Source: Pseudomonas fluorescens
Lineage (GTDB): Bacteria; Pseudomonadota; Gammaproteobacteria; Pseudomonadales; Pseudomonadaceae
Direction: 5' to 3'
Length of the DNA: 64,000 nt
Assembly: GCF_018614775.1 (NCBI RefSeq)
Contig: NZ_JAGGOF010000021.1
Span: forward strand, 45,025-109,024
Shown here in pieces: positions 1-7,543 of this stretch. The notes under the pieces were generated by a model that was not told where the DNA came from, searched no databases, and was given only the letters and a program-made list of their open reading frames with translations. The translations under genes and the position numbers were made by a program. Each line of letters opens with the position of its first letter. Position 1 is the stretch's first letter.

Positions 1-1
1 C

Positions 2-547
2 GAACCGCATGTGCAGATGCCGCCGCCGGCCGCTGCCGACCCGTTCGAACAGGCCCAGGCGCTGTTCGATGACGGCCGTTTTGCCGATGCCGAAGCCCTG
101 CTCAGCGTGCTGCTGGGCGAAGACAACACCAACGCCAAGGCCCTGATCCTGTATGCCCGCTGCCTGACCGAGCGCGGCGAGCTGGGCGAAGCGCAGACCG
201 TGCTCGACGCCGTGAAAAGCGATGAGCACAAAGCTGCCCTGGCCGGGGCCAAGGCGCAGATCCAGTTCCTCGGCCTGGCTAAAAACCTGCCGGACGCCGC
301 CGACCTCAAGGCCCGCCTGGCGAAAGACCCGCAAGACGAAGAAGCAGTGTACCAACTGGCGATCCAGCAACTGGCCCGCCAGCAATACGAACCGGCCCTC
401 GACGCGCTGCTCAAGCTGTTCATGCGCAACCGCAGCTACGGCGAAGGCCTGCCGCACAAGACGCTGCTGCAAGTGTTCGAACTGCTGGGTAATGACCATC
501 CGCTGGTGACGACCTATCGCCGCAAGCTGTTTGCGGCGTTGTACTAG
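2..547 (+). CDS. cnoX: Co-chaperone CnoX/YbbN, 3' part (partial)
   Basis: The reading frame is open from base 2 and stops at 545-547; the start lies outside the window. The visible 181 residues are the C-terminal TPR-like half of the YbbN/CnoX family: helical repeats rich in Ala and Leu (QAQALFDDGRFADAEALL and AVYQLAIQQLARQQYEPALD types) and the family ending RNRSYGEGLPHKTLLQVFEL. Full-length members are about 290 residues with an N-terminal thioredoxin fold, which is missing here only because of the window edge. In E. coli CnoX protects clients from oxidative aggregation and passes them to GroEL. The neighbours match the PA4061-PA4069 order of P. aeruginosa, which supports the call. Confidence 0.9.
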   Translation, partial: EPHVQMPPPAAADPFEQAQALFDDGRFADAEALLSVLLGEDNTNAKALILYARCLTERGELGEAQTVLDAVKSDEHKAALAGAKAQIQFLGLAKNLPDAADLKARLAKDPQDEEAVYQLAIQQLARQQYEPALDALLKLFMRNRSYGEGLPHKTLLQVFELLGNDHPLVTTYRRKLFAALY

Positions 548-548
548 A

Positions 549-620
549 GGGGCAGCTGCAAGCTTCAAGCTGTAAGCTGCAAGACTGTCTTAGCTTGTTG
601 CAGCTTGCGGCTTGGAGCTC
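549..620. repeat. AGCTGCAAGCTT-type intergenic repeat
   Basis: Several overlapping copies of agctgcaag/caagctt words occur on both strands (for example gcagctgcaagcttcaagc and its near complement gcagcttgcggcttggagc), able to fold into a long imperfect hairpin. It separates the convergent ends of cnoX and the 590-967 gene. The repeat overlaps the last codons of the latter. The same word family recurs after base 22143. Confidence 0.6.
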
Positions 621-967
621 GTCGCTTCGATCCAGCTATAGAGCGGCGTATCACCGCCGCTCAGCACCTTGACCTCGGCACAATGGCGCAACCGCACCAG
701 CAAGCGTTTGCCCGCCGAGGCGCTGCCCGTCAATCCCTCCAGTTGCTCCAGCAGGTCCGGGCCGCTGAGTTGCCCGGCCTTGCGCAGCAGTTCCCTGGCG
801 ATCTGCCACAGCGCATCGTCCTGATTGACCGGCCTGGTCGCAGGTGTTGCTGCATCAGCAGGTTTGACCGTCTGCAACTGCGCGCCAAGCTGCGCCCAGT
901 CGCCCTCGTCCATGTCGATCGACAAGTCCACCGGCCAATCGCCGACGGTTCCGCGTATCCGCAACAT
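590..967 (-). CDS. Hypothetical protein (PA4062-position)
   Basis: A 125-residue protein with no domain I recognise. It begins MLRIRGTVGDWPVDLSI and has an acidic N-terminal half, followed by a helical stretch (ALWQIARELLRKAGQ) and a basic segment (GKRLLVRLRHC). No signal peptide or membrane segment is visible. The ATG at 967 is chosen because the Shine-Dalgarno AGGAG (975-979, minus strand) lies 7 bases upstream; an ATG at 973 would be only 1 base from it. The last roughly nine codons (SSKPQAATS) come from the intergenic repeat, so the C-terminus may vary between strains. It occupies the place of PA4062 between cnoX and the zinc operon; its function is unknown. Confidence 0.7.
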   Translation of the reverse strand: MLRIRGTVGDWPVDLSIDMDEGDWAQLGAQLQTVKPADAATPATRPVNQDDALWQIARELLRKAGQLSGPDLLEQLEGLTGSASAGKRLLVRLRHCAEVKVLSGGDTPLYSWIEATSSKPQAATS

Positions 968-1052
968 CACCATGCTCCTGAATATTTCATGTACGCATGC
1001 TCCCATGGGCCTTGCGCGACGCCAAGCAGCCGGTCAAACTCTCCGCACTTTC

Positions 1053-1070
1053 GTTATAAGATTACATAAC
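1053..1070. promoter_or_regulatory. Candidate Zur box
   Basis: The sequence GTTATAAGATTACATAAC has perfect GTTAT/ATAAC arms 8 bases apart. Within it, GTTAT-AAG-ATTAC is one base off the short GTTAT-N3-ATAAC core of gammaproteobacterial Zur sites. It ends 28 bases before the DUF2796 start codon, where binding of Zur-Zn would block RNA polymerase. The downstream His-rich protein and the known zinc-starvation induction of the P. aeruginosa counterparts support a Zur role. Confidence 0.55.
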
Positions 1071-1098
1071 AGAATATTGACCTCGTCGGAGATTCGCC

Positions 1099-1689
1099 AT
1101 GCGTCGTTTGCTTCTCGCCCTGCCGTTCGCCCTGCTGCCCCTGGCTGTCGCTCACGCGGCCGTCGAGCATGATCACGACCATGAACACGGCAGCCTTGGC
1201 GCCCACGAACACGGGGTCGCGCGATTGAACGCCGCGCTGGACGGCCAGACCCTGGAGCTGGAGCTGGAAAGCCCGGCGATGAATCTGGTGGGCTTCGAAC
1301 ACGCCGCCACCAGCGATGCCGACAAGGCCAAGGTCGCCGCCGTACGGGCGCAACTGGACAAGCCGCTGGCACTGTTCAACCTGCCAGCCGCCGCCCAATG
1401 CAGCGTGGCCCAGCAAGAGCTGGAAAGCCCGCTGTTCGGCGATGAGCCGGACCACGAGGACCATGACGAAGACGCCGATGGCGATGGCGATGAACATCAC
1501 CACGACCACAGCGAGATCCACGCCCATTACCAATTCACCTGCGCCGTGCCCGGCGCATTGAAGAGCCTGGACCTGGCGACCCTGTTCAAGACCTACCCGG
1601 CCACCCAGAAAATCCAGGTACAACTGATCAGCCCGAGCGGCCAGCAAGGCGTGGAAGTGACGGCCAAGGCGCCAACCCTGAAGTTCTGA
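1099..1689 (+). CDS. His-rich periplasmic zinc protein, ZrgA/DUF2796
   Basis: A 196-residue protein with a clear signal peptide (basic MRR, hydrophobic core, cleavage near AHA-AVEH at about residue 20). Two metal-binding stretches follow: HDHDHEHGSLGAHEHG just after cleavage and an Asp/His-rich block at about residues 119-143 (EDHDEDADGDGDEHHHDHSE). It matches the DUF2796/ZrgA family, whose Vibrio member aids zinc uptake as a periplasmic zinc carrier. Start: ATG with GGAG 7 bases upstream. It is first in the run with the ABC ATPase, permease and DUF3299 genes, and a candidate Zur box lies just upstream. Which transporter it feeds is inference. Confidence 0.85.
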   Translation: MRRLLLALPFALLPLAVAHAAVEHDHDHEHGSLGAHEHGVARLNAALDGQTLELELESPAMNLVGFEHAATSDADKAKVAAVRAQLDKPLALFNLPAAAQCSVAQQELESPLFGDEPDHEDHDEDADGDGDEHHHDHSEIHAHYQFTCAVPGALKSLDLATLFKTYPATQKIQVQLISPSGQQGVEVTAKAPTLKF

Positions 1690-1752
1690 GTACACTGCAG
1701 GCCCCTGCGGGATCTGCTGTGAATGCAGAATCAGCATTCACCACAAATCCAA

Positions 1753-1840
1753 TGTGGGAGCGGGCTTGCTTGCGAATGCGGTGGGTCAGTCACTCGAATG
1801 TGGCTGACAGAACGCATTCGCGAGCAAGCCCGCTCCCACA
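1753..1840. repeat. REPIN (two inverted REPs)
   Basis: Left arm TGTGGGAGCGGGCTTGCTTG and its near-perfect inverted copy at 1813-1840 enclose a short loop. This copy carries the GCGGGCTTG variant, unlike the GCGAGCCTG arms of the other REPINs here. It sits inside the zinc operon, between the DUF2796 gene and the ABC ATPase gene. Confidence 0.85.
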
Positions 1841-1873
1841 AGGGGCTACCCTACAATCCTGACATCGGCAACC

Positions 1874-2584
1874 ATGACCCAAGCACTCATCGAACTGTCC
1901 GACCTGGGCTTCAGCTGGCCCGGGCATCCGCTGCTGCTGGATATCCCGGCGTTTCGCCTGGAGAGCGGCGAGACGTTGTTTCTCAAGGGCCCGAGCGGCA
2001 GCGGCAAGACCACGCTGCTGGGGCTGCTGGGCGGCGTGCAGACACCGGACCGGGGCAGCATCCGCCTGCTCGGCCAGGACCTCAGCGAACTGGGCGCGGG
2101 CAGCCGGGACCGGTTTCGCGTGGACCACACCGGCTACATCTTCCAGCAGTTCAACCTGCTGCCGTTTCTCTCGGTGCGCGAGAACGTCGAGCTGCCCTGT
2201 CACTTTTCCAAGCTGCGGGCGCAACGGGCCACGCAGCGCCACGGCAGTGTCGACCAAGCTGCGGTCACGCTGCTGGCTCACTTGGGGTTGACCGACCCGA
2301 GCCTGCTGGAGCGCCGCGCCGACTCGCTGTCCATCGGCCAGCAGCAACGGGTCGCCGCCGCCCGGGCGTTGATCGGCCAACCGGAACTGGTGATCGCCGA
2401 CGAACCGACTTCGGCCCTGGACTACGATGCCCGGGAAAATTTCCTGCGCCTGTTGTTCGCCGAATGCCGCGAAGCCGGTTCGAGCCTGCTGTTCGTCAGT
2501 CACGACCAGAGCCTGGCGCCGCTGTTCGACCGCCACCTCTCGCTGGCCGATCTCAATCGCGCCGCCACGCCCATCGAGGTCTGA
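1874..2584 (+). CDS. ABC transporter ATPase (LolD/MacB type)
   Basis: A 236-residue ATPase with Walker A GPSGSGKT (residues 39-46), Q-loop (YIFQQFNLLPF), signature motif LSIGQQQR, Walker B LVIADEPTSALD and H-loop SHD. The YIFQQFNLLPFLSVRENV stretch is typical of the MacB/LolD subfamily, which powers mechanotransmission rather than classical solute import. It pairs with the FtsX-like permease that starts 1 base after its stop. The ribosome site is weak (no clear SD before ATG 1874), and the gene is separated from DUF2796 by 184 bases with a REPIN. It corresponds to PA4064, zinc-starvation induced in P. aeruginosa; the substrate is not known from sequence. Confidence 0.85.
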   Translation: MTQALIELSDLGFSWPGHPLLLDIPAFRLESGETLFLKGPSGSGKTTLLGLLGGVQTPDRGSIRLLGQDLSELGAGSRDRFRVDHTGYIFQQFNLLPFLSVRENVELPCHFSKLRAQRATQRHGSVDQAAVTLLAHLGLTDPSLLERRADSLSIGQQQRVAAARALIGQPELVIADEPTSALDYDARENFLRLLFAECREAGSSLLFVSHDQSLAPLFDRHLSLADLNRAATPIEV

Positions 2585-2585
2585 G

Positions 2586-3851
2586 ATGTATTTGTTCCGT
2601 CTAGCCATGGCCAGCCTGGCGAACCGCCGCTTCACCGCAATCCTTACCGCATTCGCCATCGCCCTCTCCGTCTGCCTGCTGCTGGCGGTGGAGCGGGTGC
2701 GCACCGAGGCGCGGGCCAGTTTCGCCAGCACCATCAGCGGCACCGACCTGATTGTCGGCGCCCGTTCCGGCTCGGTGAACCTGCTGCTGTATTCGGTGTT
2801 TCGCATCGGCAACGCCACCAACAACATCCGCTGGGACAGCTTCGCGCACTTCGCCAGCAACCCGAAAGTGAAGTGGGCGATCCCCATGTCCCTCGGCGAT
2901 TCCCATCGCGGCTACCGGGTGATGGGCACCACCGAGGCCTACTTCGAGCATTACCAGTACGGCCGCCAGCAACACCTGGCACTGGCCGATGGCCGGGCTT
3001 TCGCCACGGACCCGTTCGAAGTGGTGCTAGGCGCCGAAGTGGCCGAGGCGCTGCATTACAAACTCGGTGACAAACTGGTGCTGGCCCACGGCGTGGCGGC
3101 GATCAGCCTGGTCAAGCATGACGACAAGCCGTTCACCGTGGTCGGCATTCTCAAGCGTACCGGCACCCCGGTGGACCGCACGCTGCACATCAGCCTCGGC
3201 GGCATGGAAGCCATCCATATCGACTGGAAGAACGGCGTGCCGGCCCAGGGCAATGGCCGCATCAGCGCCGATCAGGCACGCAACATGGACCTCACGCCCC
3301 AAGCCATCACCGCGTTCATGCTCGGCCTCAACAGCAAGATTTCCACCTTTGCCTTGCAGCGCGAGATCAATGAGTTCCGTGGCGAGCCGTTGCTGGCGAT
3401 TCTGCCCGGTGTGGCCCTGCAAGAGTTGTGGAGCCTGATGGGCACGGCGGAAAAAGCCTTGTTCGTGATTTCGCTGTTCGTGGTGCTGACCGGCTTGATC
3501 GGCATGCTCACGGCAATCCTCACCAGCCTCAACGAGCGGCGTCGGGAAATGGCAATCCTGCGTTCGGTGGGCGCGCGACCGTGGCACATTGCGAGCCTGC
3601 TGGTGCTCGAAGCCTTTGCCCTGGCGCTGGCCGGCGTCGCTTGCGGGCTGGCGCTGCTGTACGTCGGCATCGGCGCCGCCCAGGGTTACGTGCAATCGGC
3701 CTATGGCCTGTACCTGCCGCTCAGTTGGCCGAGCGAGTATGAATGGACGCTGATGGCTGGCATCCTGATCGCCGCCCTGCTGATGGGTAGCGTGCCGGCC
3801 TGGCGCGCCTATCGCCAATCGCTGGCCGACGGTCTGTCGATCCGTTTATGA
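2586..3851 (+). CDS. ABC transporter permease (MacB/FtsX family)
   Basis: A 421-residue inner-membrane protein with one N-terminal membrane helix (about residues 17-35), a large periplasmic domain (about 40-285) and three C-terminal helices (ALFVISLFVVLTGLIGML, LVLEAFALALAGVACGLALL and WTLMAGILIAALLMG regions). This is the four-helix FtsX/MacB topology. The cytoplasmic NERRREMAILRSVGARPWHI coupling segment is the family hallmark that contacts the ATPase. It starts 1 base after the ATPase stop and overlaps the DUF3299 frame by ATGA at 3848. No outer-membrane or membrane-fusion partner is encoded nearby, so it probably works on a periplasmic or lipoprotein client such as the DUF2796 or DUF3299 proteins (inference). 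Confidence 0.85.
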   Translation: MYLFRLAMASLANRRFTAILTAFAIALSVCLLLAVERVRTEARASFASTISGTDLIVGARSGSVNLLLYSVFRIGNATNNIRWDSFAHFASNPKVKWAIPMSLGDSHRGYRVMGTTEAYFEHYQYGRQQHLALADGRAFATDPFEVVLGAEVAEALHYKLGDKLVLAHGVAAISLVKHDDKPFTVVGILKRTGTPVDRTLHISLGGMEAIHIDWKNGVPAQGNGRISADQARNMDLTPQAITAFMLGLNSKISTFALQREINEFRGEPLLAILPGVALQELWSLMGTAEKALFVISLFVVLTGLIGMLTAILTSLNERRREMAILRSVGARPWHIASLLVLEAFALALAGVACGLALLYVGIGAAQGYVQSAYGLYLPLSWPSEYEWTLMAGILIAALLMGSVPAWRAYRQSLADGLSIRL

Positions 3852-3862
3852 GGACCTTGAAG

Positions 3863-4381
3863 ATGCCCCGCGCCCTGTTTGCGCTGTTGATGATGATTGC
3901 CCTGCCACTGTGGGCGGCGGAGCCGAGGGACCTGGCCTGGACGGAAATGATCCCGCCGGACGCGCCACCGGAAGTGCCGAACATGACCCCGCTGCACGAT
4001 CTGTCGAAGATGAGCGATGCCCTGGCCGCCGAAGCCGCGCCGGCCGCCAGGCAAGACCTGCCCAACGCGCCAGTGGTCAAGGCACTCGACGGTCAGCGGA
4101 TCCGCTTGCCGGGTTACATCGTGCCGCTGGAAGTCAGCGAGGAAGGCCGCACCACGGACTTTTTGCTGGTGCCGTATTTCGGTGCCTGCATCCATGTGCC
4201 GCCACCGCCCTCGAATCAGATCGTGCATGTGAAAAGCGAAGTCGGGGTCAAGCTCGACGAGTTGTACCAGCCGTACTGGGTCGAAGGGCCGATGCAGGTC
4301 AAGCCGTCCACCAGTGAACTGGCCGATGCCGGGTATCAGATGGAGGCGGAGAAGATTTATGTGTATGAGTTGCCGGAGTGA
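3863..4381 (+). CDS. DUF3299 periplasmic protein
   Basis: A 172-residue secreted protein: signal peptide MPRALFALLMMIALPLWAA, then a compact domain with GYIVPLEV, FLLVPYFGACIHVPPPP and PYWVEGP motifs that identify DUF3299. The Cys-Ile-His in that motif could bind metal. ATG 3863 has AGGA 8 bases upstream; an in-frame ATG at 3848 overlaps the permease stop as ATGA but has no ribosome site, giving a 177-residue alternative. It is last in the probable zinc operon (PA4066 position). Its biochemical role is unknown; the family usually accompanies MacB-type ABC systems. Confidence 0.85.
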   Translation: MPRALFALLMMIALPLWAAEPRDLAWTEMIPPDAPPEVPNMTPLHDLSKMSDALAAEAAPAARQDLPNAPVVKALDGQRIRLPGYIVPLEVSEEGRTTDFLLVPYFGACIHVPPPPSNQIVHVKSEVGVKLDELYQPYWVEGPMQVKPSTSELADAGYQMEAEKIYVYELPE

Positions 4382-4414
4382 ACCTGGTGGTGATGTGCTG
4401 TTTGTAGGATAGCT

Positions 4415-4487
4415 ATCGCGAGCAGGCTCGCTCCCACAGGGGCATTGATGTTCTCACGATCAATGTGGGAGCGAGCCTGCTCGCGAT
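4415..4487. repeat. REPIN
   Basis: The arms ATCGCGAGCAGGCTCGCTCC and the inverted copy ending at 4487 flank a loop that itself holds CATTGAT/ATCAATG. It lies between the DUF3299 stop and the oprG promoter and could also end the zinc-operon transcript. Confidence 0.9.
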
Positions 4488-4517
4488 GAGGCCTTAAAAG
4501 TGCTCATCACACTTTCA

Positions 4518-4559
4518 TTGAGCTGAGTCAAAAGACCGGTCCAGAGCGCTTCGTACCAT
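4518..4559 (+). promoter_or_regulatory. oprG promoter with candidate Anr site
   Basis: TTGAGCTGAGTCAA (4518-4531) is one base from the Anr/FNR consensus TTGAY-N4-RTCAA. A -10 like TACCAT lies at 4554-4559, so the Anr site is centred at about -41.5 from a start near 4566. This is the class II activator position. oprG is known to be Anr/low-oxygen dependent in other pseudomonads. The -35 region has no good sigma-70 hexamer, which fits activator dependence. Confidence 0.5.
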
Positions 4560-4594
4560 AGGACATCCCTTTTGAAATGTCCTCTGGAGCCCCC

Positions 4595-5293
4595 ATGCAC
4601 AAGTCCTTGCTCAGCGCTTCCCTCGTCGCCCTCGCGCTCGCTGCCCCACTCGCCCAGGCCCATACGGCCGGCGATATCATCGTTCGCGCCGGTGCCATTA
4701 CCGTCAATCCGGAAGCCGACAGTTCCAGCGTCAAGGTCGACCGCGGCCCGCTGGCCGGCGCCGACCTGGGCGGCAAGGCGACCATGAGCAGCGATACGCA
4801 ACTGGGCCTGAACTTCGCCTACATGCTCACCAACAACCTGGGCATCGAGCTGCTGGCGGCCTCGCCCTTCGAGCACGACGTGAAGATCAAGGGCACCGCC
4901 CTGGGCGCGGCCAATGGCAAGCTCGGCACACTCAAGCACCTGCCGCCCACCCTGAGCCTGGTCTACTACCCGCTCGACGCCAAGTCGGCGTTCCAGCCCT
5001 ATGTCGGCGCCGGCATCAACTACACCTGGATCTACGACGAACACGTCGGCAGCGAAGCCAGCGCCAACGGCTTCAGCAACTTTCGCGCGAGCAACAGCTG
5101 GGGCATGGCGTGGCAGGTGGGTGCTGACTACATGCTGACCGACAACATCATGATCAACGGCCAGATCCGCTACATCGACATCGACACCACGGCGTATGTC
5201 GACAACAACGCCGTGGCCGGCGGCACCCGAGCCAAGGTCAATGTGGACGTCGATCCGTGGATCTACATGGTGGGGTTGGGTTACAAGTTCTAA
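4595..5293 (+). CDS. oprG: Outer membrane protein OprG (OmpW family)
   Basis: A 232-residue precursor with a signal peptide (MHKSLLSASLVALALAAPLAQA), then HTAGDIIVRAGAITVNPEADSS and the alternating strands of an 8-stranded OmpW barrel (GLNFAYMLTNNLGIELLAASPFEHDVKI, QPYVGAGINYTWIYDE), ending in the aromatic WIYMVGLGYKF that signals outer-membrane assembly. ATG 4595 is preferred over the in-frame ATG at 4577 because GGAG lies 5 bases upstream and the signal peptide starts there. OprG forms a hydrophobic channel linked to small amino-acid or hydrophobic-molecule uptake and is induced by iron and low oxygen. The position matches PA4067. Confidence 0.92.
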   Translation: MHKSLLSASLVALALAAPLAQAHTAGDIIVRAGAITVNPEADSSSVKVDRGPLAGADLGGKATMSSDTQLGLNFAYMLTNNLGIELLAASPFEHDVKIKGTALGAANGKLGTLKHLPPTLSLVYYPLDAKSAFQPYVGAGINYTWIYDEHVGSEASANGFSNFRASNSWGMAWQVGADYMLTDNIMINGQIRYIDIDTTAYVDNNAVAGGTRAKVNVDVDPWIYMVGLGYKF

Positions 5294-5317
5294 CCCTCAT
5301 CCCGGATCAGAAATAAC

Positions 5318-5407
5318 TGTGGGAGCGAGCCTGCTCGCGATTGCGGTGGACCAGCCGGCATCCATGTTGGCTGACAGACCGCAATCGCGAGCAGGCTCGC
5401 TCCCACA
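5318..5407. repeat. REPIN between convergent genes
   Basis: TGTGGGAGCGAGCCTGCTCG and its exact inverted copy enclose about 35 bases. It lies between the convergent ends of oprG and the epimerase gene, where it may act as a shared transcript end. Confidence 0.9.
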
Positions 5408-5427
5408 TTGGTTTCATTGTCCGTAGA

Positions 5428-6357
5428 TCAGCGGCCCAGCAGCCGCGCCAGCCCCACGCTCATCGGCGTCTGCGGTGGAAAGCTGAAGCGCTGTAATAAC
5501 CGCTGATTGTCCGCCCGCGAATGACGGATGTCGCCGGAGCGCGCCGGGCCGTAGCTGACCGGCGGCAGGTCACCGACCACCGAGGCCAGGGCCTGGAGCA
5601 TCTGCTTGAGGGTCGTGGCCTGGTTCCAGCCGACGTTCACTGCCCCCACTTCCACTTCAGGCTTTTCGATGGCCTGCACCAGCAAATCCACCAGGTCTTC
5701 GACGTAGACAAAATCCCGGGTCTGCTCGCCGTCGCCGAACACGGTGATCGGCAAGCCTTTCTGCACGCGCTCACTGAAGATGCTGATAACCCCGGAATAC
5801 GGCGAGGACGGATCCTGGCGCGGGCCGTAGATATTGAAGAAGCGGAACACCACCGGCTCCAGCGCGTGCTGGCGGCGATAGAAGTCGAGATAGAACTCGC
5901 TGGCCAGCTTGTCCGAGGCATACGGCGTGAGCGGGGCCTTGGGGGTTTCCTCGTCGATGGAATGGCCTTCGCCATTGTTGCCATAGACCGCTGCGCTGGA
6001 GGCGAACAGCACGCGCTTCACGCCGGACTGGCGCATGGCCTCGCAGACATTCAAGGTGCCGATGAAATTGCTCTGGTGAGTGCGCACCGGGTCGTCCACC
6101 GAGGCTTGCACCGAGGCCACGGCAGCCAGGTGTGCCACGGCACTGCAACCGGCCATGGCCCGGGCCACCAGCGCGGCATCGGCGACGTCGCCCTCAATCA
6201 ACTCGATCGCCGGATTGTCCAGCGGCAGGTTGCTGCGCTTGCCGGTGGACAGGTCATCGAGGATGCGCACCGAATGCCCCTTGGCAAGCAAGGCATCAGT
6301 CAGGTGCGAACCAATGAAACCCGCACCGCCGGTGATTAAAACAGGGCCGTCAGCCAT
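5428..6357 (-). CDS. NAD-dependent sugar epimerase/dehydratase
   Basis: A 309-residue extended SDR enzyme. The Rossmann motif GGAGFIG (residues 10-16) binds NAD(P); Ser121 and Tyr146/Lys150 (YASDK) form the catalytic set. FFNIYGPRQDP and the DFVYVEDLVDL motif are typical of UDP-glucose 4-epimerases and related enzymes, so a nucleotide sugar is the likely substrate. The ATG at 6357 is chosen because it begins directly at the fold (MADGPVLITGG); the upstream extension does not look like this family. Its first 8 bases overlap the end of the partner reductase gene, so the two are translationally coupled. Orthologue position PA4068. The exact sugar cannot be told. Confidence 0.85.
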   Translation of the reverse strand: MADGPVLITGGAGFIGSHLTDALLAKGHSVRILDDLSTGKRSNLPLDNPAIELIEGDVADAALVARAMAGCSAVAHLAAVASVQASVDDPVRTHQSNFIGTLNVCEAMRQSGVKRVLFASSAAVYGNNGEGHSIDEETPKAPLTPYASDKLASEFYLDFYRRQHALEPVVFRFFNIYGPRQDPSSPYSGVISIFSERVQKGLPITVFGDGEQTRDFVYVEDLVDLLVQAIEKPEVEVGAVNVGWNQATTLKQMLQALASVVGDLPPVSYGPARSGDIRHSRADNQRLLQRFSFPPQTPMSVGLARLLGR

Positions 6358-7234
6358 GGCGATAGAACCTATCCAGTAAGCCCGGGAGTGCCGCGCGCCA
6401 GGCGCGGGGCTTGATCCCGAAAGTGTGCAGAATTTTCTTGCAGGCCAGCACCGCGTGTTGCGGTTCTTCGGCGGCGTCCGGCCGGGCGGCGTGGGCCTGG
6501 GCCGTCGGCGACTCGATTGCCAGCGGATGCAGCGCGCGGGCTTCGGTGAGGATCGCCTGGCCCAGCGCCAGCGGCGTGGTCGCCTCGTGACCGGCGTAAT
6601 GATAGGTGCCCCACAGCGGCGCTGCACAATCAAGTTGCTTGAGCACCGAGATGATCACCCGCGCCGCATCGTCCACCGGCGTCGGATTGCCCCGGCGGTC
6701 GTCCGCCAGCAGCAGCTCATCGGGCTGTTCGGCCCGGGCCAGGAACCGGCCGAGGATGCCGTCGGCGCTGTCGTCCAGCAACCAGCCGAAACGCAGCAGC
6801 ACATGTTGCGGGCAGGTGGCGCGCACGCTTTGTTCGATCCGCCACAACGCCTGGCCGCGCAAGCCCAGGGGGACCGGTTCGTCCTTTTCGCTGTAGGCCG
6901 TGGCGCGGGAGCCATCGAACACCCGATAGCTCGACGGTTGCAGCAGGACGATGTTGTGGTGCTGGCACAGCTCGGCCAGGCGCTCGACCGCGCGCTCCTG
7001 GCTGGCCAGGCGCTGCTCGCTGACGGCCTCGGCCTGGAACCAGTCGAAGTAGTACGCCAGGTTGATCAAGGCGTCCGGGCGGGTGTCGTCGAGCAGTTGC
7101 GTCAGGCTCGCGGCATCCCAGCCGTCGTCGGGTGGGCGGGGGGCAAGAAAACCGATGTCTTCTTCTGCACCGAGGCGAATCAGCGCCTGCCCAAGGGCAT
7201 TTCCGCCGCCCAGTAACATAAGGCGCATTCGCAT
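6350..7234 (-). CDS. RmlD-like sugar nucleotide reductase
   Basis: About 294 residues beginning MRMRLMLLGGGNALGQALI, a degenerate Rossmann loop (GGGNALG) of the RmlD-like SDR family. Further family marks are DALINLAYYFDWF, LLQPSSYRVFDG (Ser) and PTPVDDAARVIISVL. The usual Tyr-x-x-x-Lys is not clear (AYSEKDEPVP may replace it), so catalysis is uncertain. An in-frame GTG-like extension to 7279 is unlikely because residues before MRMRL are not family-like; ATG 7228 is another option. It overlaps the following epimerase gene by 8 bases (PA4069-PA4068 pair). The two probably work on one sugar nucleotide, with no glycosyltransferase nearby. Confidence 0.75.
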   Translation of the reverse strand: MRMRLMLLGGGNALGQALIRLGAEEDIGFLAPRPPDDGWDAASLTQLLDDTRPDALINLAYYFDWFQAEAVSEQRLASQERAVERLAELCQHHNIVLLQPSSYRVFDGSRATAYSEKDEPVPLGLRGQALWRIEQSVRATCPQHVLLRFGWLLDDSADGILGRFLARAEQPDELLLADDRRGNPTPVDDAARVIISVLKQLDCAAPLWGTYHYAGHEATTPLALGQAILTEARALHPLAIESPTAQAHAARPDAAEEPQHAVLACKKILHTFGIKPRAWRAALPGLLDRFYRHG

Positions 7235-7380
7235 AAAGTCAGCAGGCCCAGTCTGTTGGCACAAGAGTGTGGTCGACAACGCCCGTGGGCGTTACCGGAA
7301 TCGTTGCATTTTGCGGGTTTAGTGCGCAACCGTCATCCGTAAAGTGCAGTTCCGGAATTCGGGCCCGGCTCGATGGCCCC

Positions 7381-7472
7381 ATCGCGAGCAGGCTCGCTCC
7401 CACCGTGGGCGATTACGAACGCAGGATTTGTAGTCAAAATAAATCCAATGTGGGAGCGAGCCTGCTCGCGAT
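7381..7472. repeat. REPIN before lhr
   Basis: ATCGCGAGCAGGCTCGCTCC and the inverted copy ending at 7472 flank about 40 bases. It occupies most of the 309-base gap between the reductase start (7234) and lhr (7544); nothing else coding is seen in that gap. Confidence 0.9.
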
Positions 7473-7543
7473 GAGGCCTGCCAGACAACAGAGAAATCAG
7501 CCGACACTTGCATCTTCCCCCTCCCACCCGCATAACTGCCCCT

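Noticed and set aside
549..620. Repeats as a CRISPR array
   Set aside because: No regularly spaced direct repeats with unique spacers; these are palindromic intergenic repeats.
4444..4468. CATTGAT/ATCAATG inverted repeat as an FNR/Anr site
   Set aside because: The arms are 9 bases apart rather than 4 and form the loop of a REPIN; the better site is 4518-4531.
5428..6633. Longer epimerase start giving 401 residues
   Set aside because: The extra N-terminal residues are Arg/Pro-rich shadow of the overlapping reductase gene; the fold begins at ATG 6357.
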